Position numbers and translations under genes: made by a program. The notes under the pieces were generated by a model, which ran no database searches, had not been told where the DNA came from, and saw only the letters and a list, made by a program, of their open reading frames with translations. Of a DNA stretch of 43,216 nucleotides, positions 4,857 through 10,969 are shown piece after piece. Source of the stretch: a virus; the IMG/VR virus record IMGVR_UViG_3300027631_000041, positions 1 through 43,216 of that record. One strand, written 5' to 3'. The first letter of the stretch is position 1, and each line of letters begins with the position of its first letter.

Positions 4857-5171
4857 GTAACTTGATTCTGTTGCTAGGCTCAAGTTACAAAACCCCCACA
4901 TACCCTTAGGCTGCTAGTTTTGCCATTTCTGGCGCATAATTGTTATTTGCAATTATAAAGTTTGTTCGCGGTAACGGCGCTTACATCCCGGTAGTCTACT
5001 CTCATCGTCCAACGTCAGTCGATCCCAAATGCTCAGGCCCATCAAAAACACACAGTAGCAAGGTTACTTTACCTTTAATTATGTGGCCACATCTTCCTGT
5101 GTGTTCGTGGTGGACCTGTGGAGGCTCGAACTCCAGTCCTGTCCATCTTTCAAGTTGTATCATCAACTACA
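4857..5171 (-). ncRNA. ssrA: Two-piece (circularly permuted) tmRNA
   Basis: Gene order is permuted: the acceptor piece comes first and the coding piece second. The acceptor piece ends CAGGTCC-A-CCA (5108-5118) after a T-arm TGGAG-TTCGAGC-CTCCA (5119-5135). An intervening 5041-5107 would be removed. The coding piece starts GGGCCTG (5034-5040), which pairs with CAGGTCC in seven pairs (one G:U), then a TGGGATCGAC segment like the tmRNA D-loop. The tag frame (4906-4950) runs from resume codon GCA to TAA and encodes ANNNYAPEMAKLAA, ending in the protease signal LAA. An AACTTGA run in the acceptor piece can pair with TCAAGTT near the coding 3' end. Outer ends are approximate. tmRNA with SmpB rescues stalled ribosomes; permuted forms are typical of Alphaproteobacteria, some cyanobacteria and betaproteobacteria. 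Confidence 0.85.
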
Positions 5172-5175
5172 GTAT

Positions 5176-5206
5176 TATTTATACACTATCTCAAGTGATT
5201 CGTCAA
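5176..5206 (-). promoter_or_regulatory. Combined sigma70-type and late-type promoter of the tmRNA
   Basis: -35 TTGACG (5201-5206) with GANTC, 17-base spacer, -10 TATAAA (5178-5183). The same -10 is part of TATAAATA (5176-5183), the T4 late promoter consensus, so the tmRNA could be made both early and late. Confidence 0.65.
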
Positions 5207-5209
5207 GTG

Positions 5210-5392
5210 TTATTTTTGTTCTTGCCAAATAGTCCAAAGACCGTATGCGATTGCTCCATAAGCAATCAACTTAGCGATGGGACCTAGTACCAAAAACGCA
5301 ATCCCCGCTGCTACTAACACACCGCCATCCCAGGTTGTTCTTTCTGCAAGTCTATCTTTTATCCATTCCCATATAGCAAAAAAATCAAACAT
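5210..5392 (-). CDS. Small membrane protein, 60 aa
   Basis: An amphipathic start (MFDFFAIWEWIKDRLAE) with the tag RTTWDGG is followed by one long or two close hydrophobic helices (residues 27-55, GIAFLVLGPIAKLIAYG). AGGAG precedes the ATG and an exact late promoter lies at 5418-5425. The size and layout match small inner-membrane proteins common in marine T4-like phages. A holin-type role is possible but unproven. Confidence 0.65.
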   Translation of the reverse strand: MFDFFAIWEWIKDRLAERTTWDGGVLVAAGIAFLVLGPIAKLIAYGAIAYGLWTIWQEQK

Positions 5393-5416
5393 TTTACTCT
5401 CCTATAATGTTGTGTA

Positions 5417-5905
5417 TTATTTATACATCTTCTCACGTTTTTTTTGTGCCATATTCAGTTTGATCTTGCTCACTTTTTTATCAAACGTAATGCCATCCAA
5501 ATGATCATATTCGTGCTGAAATGCTTGGGACCAAACTCCGCTAAGTTCTCTTGTTTTCTGCTCACCTGTCATGGTTGTGTATGATACTTTGATACGTTTA
5601 TATCGCTTTACTTTCAAAAACAGTCCGGGAAAACTCAAACATCCTTCATCAAATAATCTTTGGTCGCTATCTTCGATGGGCTCCCATTCTGGATTTATAC
5701 ACGCAATGAAATCTGTATCTTTGCTGCCAATAACAAACAGTCGCTTATTGATCCCAATCTGTGGAGCAGCAAGACCAATGCCATTGTGCAATACCATCAC
5801 CTTTATCATTTCTTTTACAAGGTCTTGGGTGTCGGCGTCGATCTCGTATGCGGTTGATGGTCCATTCAATGATTTTGTGCCTTCGTATACTAGTTTTGCT
5901 TCCAT
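5417..5905 (-). CDS. def: Peptide deformylase
   Basis: Removes the formyl group from the initiator Met of nascent proteins. All three family motifs are present: GIGLAAPQ (residues 42-49), EGCLS with metal ligand Cys89 (87-91) and HEYDH with ligands His131/His135 and catalytic Glu132 (131-135). The ATG at 5905 is chosen because a perfect AAGGAG (5912-5917) lies six bases before it; an upstream GTG frame to 5926 has no such site. It lacks the C-terminal extension of bacterial enzymes, as marine phage deformylases usually do. Phage versions are thought to speed maturation of viral or photosystem proteins. Confidence 0.95.
   Translation of the reverse strand: MEAKLVYEGTKSLNGPSTAYEIDADTQDLVKEMIKVMVLHNGIGLAAPQIGINKRLFVIGSKDTDFIACINPEWEPIEDSDQRLFDEGCLSFPGLFLKVKRYKRIKVSYTTMTGEQKTRELSGVWSQAFQHEYDHLDGITFDKKVSKIKLNMAQKKREKMYK
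5418..5425 (-). promoter_or_regulatory. Late promoter TATAAATA
   Basis: Exact T4 late consensus, 26 bases upstream of the 5210-5392 start codon, inside the end of the deformylase gene. Confidence 0.65.
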
Positions 5906-6001
5906 ATCATACTCCTTTGAAGCCACATCCTGGACGTTCTGGCCACGTTTCTTTGTTTTTCTCGCCCAACCATTTTTCTCTACTATCTTGATGCGATTTG
6001 G

Positions 6002-7621
6002 CTATTCGTCGCTGCCATTCATCGATTCAACTCCGGTAACATCGTTGACTTCATCGATGTTGTTAAATACCTGAAGTTCTAATCCATAATTATTTTCTCC
6101 AGATGCTACTTCTACTCCATCAACATATCGCATCTTGATATCCTTAAATGATGAATAATCAACATGATGATGCCATCGACCATATCTCCATACCATCTTT
6201 GCTACATCAGGATGCATTTTTTCTAATAATAGAGATTTGTTGACTGTGCCACCAACGTTATATTTTCCAAGCTTAACCTCTCCTTCAACATTTTCTACAT
6301 GATAAAACTCTTGGGTGTTGCCACCAGATACCGTTTGAGTGGCAGCTTTTCCTTGAAGGAAAATATTGAATTGCACAGTGCAATCTTCGTCCTTGAGAAC
6401 ATTCAAGCAAATATCAGTATCTTCGTTGTATCTTCCCCTCCACCTGTGCTTGCAATCATTTTCTATAAGAAGAGTGGAATATATTCTTGTATTCTTTACA
6501 TATCCTGGATATTTTTGATCAGCAGCACAAAAAAAGCGATATTGTGGTCCAGCGATTTTGATATTTTCGTATCTATCACAAAAATCTTCCATAATCGTGA
6601 ACATTACTCCACTTTCAACTCGAATGCGCTGATTCTCATGTAAACGATAAAAATCTTGAATGTTATCATCAAACACCCAATGCCGCTTTGCGTTATACAC
6701 TTTCATGCTATGATCCCAGCACCAATTTCTTGCCCTACCAGGTCCATCACCGTGGTTGCTGAATGGCAACAAAAGTAAAGTTGCGTAATTCCGAATATTG
6801 AATTCGTCTAGCGCAGCGTCATACAGCTCCCAATCTTGTGGCTCAACAGCAATATGATGATGAATACGCATCCTAGATAATGATCTAGCAGTATACATCG
6901 TTTCGTGTCTACCCTTAGAAATTATATACAACGGATATTTCGGCTGGGTGTACGCATATTCTCCATTTTTGATTTCAAACCAACGCATCAATGAATTTTT
7001 TGTGATCATTCGTTGTGGATGCCACGTGCTTTTTGTTTTAGCAGTAAGTTTTTGGTCTATAATTTCACCAAACGCCGCCATATCTTCTTCAGTCGCCAGT
7101 TTTACAGTTATTGTTTTCCAAGGGCCATTTTCCTCTTGAATGAACGACGGCATATCGTTCCAGTGATCTGTCCAATGATCATTGCCTGACTCGTTATCTG
7201 CCGTTTCAAATAAGTTGGATGATTCTTGATTATTTGATTTATCATTTTTAATTTTCGTGGTTTGTGATATCTTGTATCCGATGGCGTCGGAATCGTCGAA
7301 CAACGCAGACAAAGATGTAGTCACGATCTTAGGAAACCAAATGTATTTCGTGTTATCAAAAATTGTCTGATTCAGCATAACTGCAAATGAATTCAAATCG
7401 TGAATATTGCGAAAATGTATACTGATAGATTTCCAAACATGCTTTTCAGCCGATATTTTCGGCACTTCTAGACACGAGTCTTCATTGTCTTCATCAAATA
7501 ACACACTGAATGAAGTTTTCGTATGCGACGTTTCATTATCTTCTAGTAAATCTAAACAGTTTACATAATCCGCCGTTTCGTCTACCTCTACCACGGGAGG
7601 TATATGTTTTGATTTGTTCAT
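6002..7621 (-). CDS. TAGT-like glycosyltransferase (DNA hypermodification?)
   Basis: About 539 aa. The C-terminal half (PLYIISKGRHETMYTARSL, then HIAVEPQDWELY, LPFSNHGDGPGRARNW, HWVFDDN) matches the pattern of the TET/JBP-associated glycosyltransferases (GREB1-C/TAGT fold), with DDN as the likely metal/donor motif. The N-terminal half has two copies of one small module (IHFRNIHDLNSFAVML..TKYIWFPK and VKLATEEDMAAFGEII..TKSTWHPQ), often found in phage DNA-modification proteins. Start 7621 is preferred over 7657 because AGGAT precedes it. No TET gene lies in this window. Promoter at 7823-7851. Confidence 0.65.
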   Translation of the reverse strand: MNKSKHIPPVVEVDETADYVNCLDLLEDNETSHTKTSFSVLFDEDNEDSCLEVPKISAEKHVWKSISIHFRNIHDLNSFAVMLNQTIFDNTKYIWFPKIVTTSLSALFDDSDAIGYKISQTTKIKNDKSNNQESSNLFETADNESGNDHWTDHWNDMPSFIQEENGPWKTITVKLATEEDMAAFGEIIDQKLTAKTKSTWHPQRMITKNSLMRWFEIKNGEYAYTQPKYPLYIISKGRHETMYTARSLSRMRIHHHIAVEPQDWELYDAALDEFNIRNYATLLLLPFSNHGDGPGRARNWCWDHSMKVYNAKRHWVFDDNIQDFYRLHENQRIRVESGVMFTIMEDFCDRYENIKIAGPQYRFFCAADQKYPGYVKNTRIYSTLLIENDCKHRWRGRYNEDTDICLNVLKDEDCTVQFNIFLQGKAATQTVSGGNTQEFYHVENVEGEVKLGKYNVGGTVNKSLLLEKMHPDVAKMVWRYGRWHHHVDYSSFKDIKMRYVDGVEVASGENNYGLELQVFNNIDEVNDVTGVESMNGSDE

Positions 7622-7822
7622 ATTTTTCAATATCCTATATTCAACGTATTTATGCATGCTTTTCTGCTATTCGATCTTTGCAATCAACATATTGCCCGAT
7701 TTTGCCACCATCCATTATTTTTCACTCAAAAATATCTCATACGCGTCTTGCGTAGTAATAATACATTCGATATCAACGGAAATCAACACTATGGTAGCAT
7801 ACAATACTACTATTATTTTTTA

Positions 7823-7851
7823 TTATACCATATGTGCCAAAACAAGTCAAG
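7823..7851 (-). promoter_or_regulatory. Sigma70-type promoter of the glycosyltransferase
   Basis: -35 TTGACT (7846-7851), 17-base spacer, -10 TATAAT (7823-7828). It is divergent from the plus-strand promoter at 7913. The region 7622-7984 otherwise holds only these two promoters and no convincing gene. Confidence 0.7.
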
Positions 7852-7912
7852 CAATAGTTACAAATAGATATGCGGCAAAGACATATCGAGTATACCGAAA
7901 CCGCAGTAGTAA

Positions 7913-7942
7913 TTGACGATTTTTTAGTGTATTATGTAATAA
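7913..7942 (+). promoter_or_regulatory. Promoter of the DUF1127 operon
   Basis: -35 TTGACG (7913-7918); -10 TGTAAT at a 16-base spacing or TAATAA at 18. It precedes three small plus-strand genes. Confidence 0.5.
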
Positions 7943-7984
7943 ATAATGATAGTGCTGCGATGCAGCAATATAGAGGAGAAGATA

Positions 7985-8122
7985 ATGAACATAATGAAAC
8001 GATTGGGAAGAGCATGTTGTTTATCTGGATATCGCAGAGCAGCAAGAGAATTAACATTATTAGGTTATACAATCGAAGCAAACAAATGTATGCAACAATA
8101 CAAGAAACTATCAGGAGAATAA
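7985..8122 (+). CDS. Small basic protein, 45 aa, DUF1127-like fragment
   Basis: GAGGAG lies six bases before the ATG. The middle (GYRRAARELTLLGYTIEAN) resembles the Arg/Ala helix of DUF1127/YjiS-type proteins but lacks the canonical LTDRELADIG ending. It is the first of three plus-strand genes, and its stop is two bases before the next ATG. Role unknown; DUF1127 proteins in Alphaproteobacteria are linked to RNA metabolism and stress. Confidence 0.6.
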   Translation: MNIMKRLGRACCLSGYRRAARELTLLGYTIEANKCMQQYKKLSGE

Positions 8123-8124
8123 AA

Positions 8125-8283
8125 ATGACACACCTGTTAAAAACACTCAAATCAGTGTGGACACGCAAAGAAACAACAGAAGCTGTGGAAAAGTGGGCAA
8201 AAGTAGAATATGGCAATGATTGGCTATACGCATATGATCACATGATAACAACTGGAAAAATACCAATCAGAGGAGAATATTAA
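8125..8283 (+). CDS. Hypothetical protein, 52 aa
   Basis: Unrecognised, rich in Trp and Lys (MTHLLKTLKSVWTRKE), helical, no membrane segment. AGGAG sits in the last codons of the upstream gene, six bases before this ATG. It is the middle gene of the plus-strand operon. Confidence 0.6.
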   Translation: MTHLLKTLKSVWTRKETTEAVEKWAKVEYGNDWLYAYDHMITTGKIPIRGEY

Positions 8284-8284
8284 T

Positions 8285-8458
8285 ATGTTTGATAAACTTA
8301 ACACAATGAAGTGTAATGCTATAAAATACTTTGCTAGCCGCAAGAAATATAACAATACAGTCCGAGAGTTGACATCACTTACGGATCATGAATTGAACGA
8401 TATCGGTATCAGCCGCTCAATGATTCGTTCGGTTGCTATGGAATTATACCATCCATAA
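8285..8458 (+). CDS. DUF1127 (YjiS-like) protein, 57 aa
   Basis: The C-terminal half, RELTSLTDHELNDIGISRSM, is a clear DUF1127 signature. The family is abundant in Alpha- and Gammaproteobacteria. AGGAG lies just before the ATG, and the start follows the previous stop by one base. The gene is followed by the hairpin at 8474-8501. Presence in a phage suggests capture from an alphaproteobacterial host, possibly to influence host RNA turnover. Confidence 0.8.
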   Translation: MFDKLNTMKCNAIKYFASRKKYNNTVRELTSLTDHELNDIGISRSMIRSVAMELYHP

Positions 8459-8473
8459 AACACGAAATGATTT

Positions 8474-8501
8474 AAGGCGGGGAATTTTAATTTTCCGCCT
8501 T
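8474..8501 (+). terminator. Hairpin ending the DUF1127 operon
   Basis: AAGGCGG pairs with CCGCCTT, extendable by two G:T and two A:T pairs. It is followed by TAATTAAT rather than a T-run, so it may be a weak or bidirectional terminator. Confidence 0.5.
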
Positions 8502-8514
8502 AATTAATAAGTCA

Positions 8515-8543
8515 AGCATACCCCACGATTCGTTTTATGTCAA
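8515..8543 (-). promoter_or_regulatory. Sigma70-type promoter directed at the DUF1127 operon (antisense)
   Basis: -35 TTGACA (8538-8543), 17-base spacer with GAATC, -10 TATGCT (8515-8520). No minus-strand gene lies directly downstream; transcripts would hit the 8474-8501 hairpin and then run antisense to the DUF1127 gene. Confidence 0.45.
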
Positions 8544-9773
8544 GTAAAAAAATTCTTCCAACGTAATCTCAGTAGATACGGCATCAATTCTAGCCTTGGC
8601 AATCTCCAAGTAGTTTTCGTCTAGTTCAATACCAATGAAGTTAAACCCACCTAGCTTCGCACCACGTCCTGTAGAACCACTACCCATGAACGGATCAAGG
8701 GTTGTACCACCTTTTGGTGTTACCATAGTCACAAGGTATCGCATAAGGTCTGTGGGCTTCACAGTAGGGTGGTTGTTCTGTGTAGGTGTCCAACGTCCAT
8801 ATGGATTGCCATCTTCACCGTTGTCTGCTTTCTCTGCATGGTTTGGTCTGAACTCAGAAGACGCTGTAGCCTTTGGTGTAAAGTTCTCTAGTCCATCATT
8901 ACGATCTTTCTTAGATGTCTTTGGCACATAGAAGAAACGTGCGGCTGAACCATTAACACTTGGAAACAACTCAGTCACTTCATCAGAACCATCATGAATA
9001 ATATTAGCGGGGAAACGACCTCGCTCAGATGAAGCAACATCATCACCCTTAAAGGGCGCATTTCCTATATTTGAACCTGCATTATCAGTTTTCCAAGAGC
9101 CATTGCCACCAAGTCGTGCATCATCAACATCAGGGTTAGTGGGAATACGACTTTCATCAATATTGATACCACCTGTACCATACTCCAAGACATTAGCGGC
9201 AACAGTCTTTTCTCCTAATGGTTTTCTAGCAACTGTAATAGGTTCTAGTGCAGGTTTGAGTGCTGTGCCCCAACCTTTCCATTGTTTCGAAATATCATGT
9301 TCATATTCATACTCTACAGTTTGTGTTTTGTATAAAGGACTCATATCATGTTTAGCATTTGCACCATTAATTTTTAATCTTTTAGTTCCATGCAAAGGTG
9401 ATTTAGGATCAGATTTTCCTATACCTACCCCACGCAAATGTTTATCAACATTTTTTCCAATATTATGAGACTTAGGAAAGCCGCTACCATATACCCAAGC
9501 AATCATATCACGAATTTCAAAGCCAGCATCTTCAATGCGAACCGCCATGCGGTGTTGTGTACGTGTACCAGCAAATGCCAATAGATAACCACCTGGTTTG
9601 AGAACTCTCATTGCCTGTTCCCAAATCTCTGTAGACGGAACATCGTAATCCCATTTCTTACCCATGAAATCAATTCCATAAGGTGGGTCAGTAACGATAC
9701 TATCCACAGAATTATCATCAAGGTCTTTTAGTCGGTCTAAGCAATTGCCTAGCATAAGTTTCACATCAGTCAC
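8535..9773 (-). CDS. Site-specific DNA methyltransferase (DPPY, beta class)
   Basis: Transfers a methyl group from SAM to an exocyclic amine of DNA (N6-adenine or N4-cytosine). Catalytic motif IV TDPPYGIDF lies at residues 28-36 and the SAM-binding motif DPFMGSGSTG near residue 365. The order (catalytic first, FxGxG last) is that of beta-class enzymes such as CcrM. The long middle is probably the target-recognition region; the sequence it recognises cannot be read off. It starts at GTG overlapping the stop of the 9773-9943 frame. It may mark phage DNA against host restriction. Confidence 0.9.
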   Translation of the reverse strand: MTDVKLMLGNCLDRLKDLDDNSVDSIVTDPPYGIDFMGKKWDYDVPSTEIWEQAMRVLKPGGYLLAFAGTRTQHRMAVRIEDAGFEIRDMIAWVYGSGFPKSHNIGKNVDKHLRGVGIGKSDPKSPLHGTKRLKINGANAKHDMSPLYKTQTVEYEYEHDISKQWKGWGTALKPALEPITVARKPLGEKTVAANVLEYGTGGINIDESRIPTNPDVDDARLGGNGSWKTDNAGSNIGNAPFKGDDVASSERGRFPANIIHDGSDEVTELFPSVNGSAARFFYVPKTSKKDRNDGLENFTPKATASSEFRPNHAEKADNGEDGNPYGRWTPTQNNHPTVKPTDLMRYLVTMVTPKGGTTLDPFMGSGSTGRGAKLGGFNFIGIELDENYLEIAKARIDAVSTEITLEEFFYLT

Positions 9774-9943
9774 TATATATTTGCTTTCATTTTGTACTTC
9801 CGTCTCTCTTTCTTATTGAGAGGATAGACGAATATATGTTTACCTTTGCTATGAACGTACTCCGCTTCACCGTTCTCTAGCTGTTCCTTAATCTTTTGTG
9901 CGTATGGTTTAAGACGCCTCTCGCCGTTCTGCGGCTGTCGCAT
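9773..9943 (-). CDS. Small basic protein, 56 aa
   Basis: The frame begins MRQPQNGERRLKPYAQKI and contains GKHIFVYP; it looks like a small conserved phage fold but is unrecognised. It overlaps the end of the PrkA-like fragment in another frame, and its TAG overlaps the GTG of the methyltransferase by one base, suggesting coupled translation. Confidence 0.5.
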   Translation of the reverse strand: MRQPQNGERRLKPYAQKIKEQLENGEAEYVHSKGKHIFVYPLNKKERRKYKMKANI

Positions 9944-10046
9944 ACGCCATCTTGTCTTTTTTGCATATTTTCAAGTATTTTTCCAAAGACATTTCGTCTT
10001 CTTGTTTGCTTTCGTAAACTTCTATAAAACTCTGTAAGATGCTCAT
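9909..10046 (-). pseudogene. PrkA-type serine kinase, N-terminal remnant (45 aa)
   Basis: The frame matches the conserved N-terminus of PrkA AAA+ protein kinases: SLEKYLKICKKDKMAYATAA followed by ER. Intact PrkA is about 640 aa; here the frame ends four residues after the AAER motif. Another ORF begins in a different frame at that point, so the rest of the gene appears to have been lost by deletion. Other marine T4-like phages may carry PrkA-like genes; that is recollection, not a search result. Confidence 0.6.
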
Positions 10047-10063
10047 TGTTGTTTTATCTGTAG

Positions 10064-10921
10064 TTATTTATTAGATGCAAGGTCTAAGTCTTCTAGCGTG
10101 GTAGTATACAGCATTTTATTGATATTGCCATCAAAAATGAAGTGTCCTACGTGATCCAACTTAACCAATGGATCTAACCATACTTCTCCTCCTATATCTT
10201 GCCATCTACGGCAAAATGAATAATCTTCACTAAGATATCGTTTTGTTTCTGATTCAACCATAGTATCAAAAAACAAATACGTCCACTTAGCAAACTCAGT
10301 ATCTAAGTTGAGATCATTATTAAAATACAAGTCTGGATATGCTGAAATCATTCTTTCAATAACTGACCGCTTGATAAGCATAAATCCAGTTGCCGCATCT
10401 TTCAGTTCAATGAGACCGTGCTTTACTTTTAAAAACTTCTCGCCGGCATCGGTTTTATTCCATTTGAAATTCAACGCATAATTTGCTCCATATTTAGTAA
10501 GCAACTCTGCTTCAACTCCAGATGATGACGCTTGTTTAATTCCTGACCAGTCTAACTCTTTTTTGGGATAAGCACCGACGATAATGTCTTTGTCGTGCTG
10601 GAGCATATGTAAAATATCAACCGCATCGAACCGAATATCAGCATCAATGAACATCATGTGAGTTGCTTTTGGATTTGCCATAAAATACGCAACCATATGG
10701 CATCTTGCTCTACTAATCAAAGATTCATTAGCGGATGTGGTCATCGAGTATTTAATATTGTGTTTAGTAAACATCATATGTGCCCGCGTCCAAGACCTAA
10801 AGAACGGCTCGGTCACTTGTCCTCCGTAGCACGGAGTACAATAATGTACATGCGTGTTATTAATGATGCTTAAATCAATCTGTTTGCGATATTTCAAGAG
10901 GCTATCCGCAGTTGCCTTCAT
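10064..10921 (-). CDS. Glycosyltransferase, GT-A fold
   Basis: 285 aa. The N-terminus (VHYCTPCYGGQ) and HMMFIDADIRF with DAD at residues 93-95 are the nucleotide-sugar and metal sites of GT-A enzymes. SLISRARCHMVAYF before it fits the donor-binding helix, and VGAYPKKEL follows. It lies between the PrkA remnant and the tail genes and could modify phage DNA, virion proteins or host surface sugars. The acceptor is not evident. Confidence 0.75.
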   Translation of the reverse strand: MKATADSLLKYRKQIDLSIINNTHVHYCTPCYGGQVTEPFFRSWTRAHMMFTKHNIKYSMTTSANESLISRARCHMVAYFMANPKATHMMFIDADIRFDAVDILHMLQHDKDIIVGAYPKKELDWSGIKQASSSGVEAELLTKYGANYALNFKWNKTDAGEKFLKVKHGLIELKDAATGFMLIKRSVIERMISAYPDLYFNNDLNLDTEFAKWTYLFFDTMVESETKRYLSEDYSFCRRWQDIGGEVWLDPLVKLDHVGHFIFDGNINKMLYTTTLEDLDLASNK

Positions 10922-10969
10922 ATTATGTCCTACTCATTTATTCTATTATATATCAAAATCAACGTAAAA

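Noticed and set aside
5571-6074. Plus-strand frame of 167 codons opposite deformylase
   Set aside because: The deformylase on the minus strand has all motifs; the opposite frame has no recognisable features.
7870-8283. A 137-aa plus-strand frame covering the start of the DUF1127 operon
   Set aside because: It is an in-frame extension of the 52-aa gene; internal ATGs with strong ribosome sites show three separate small genes instead.
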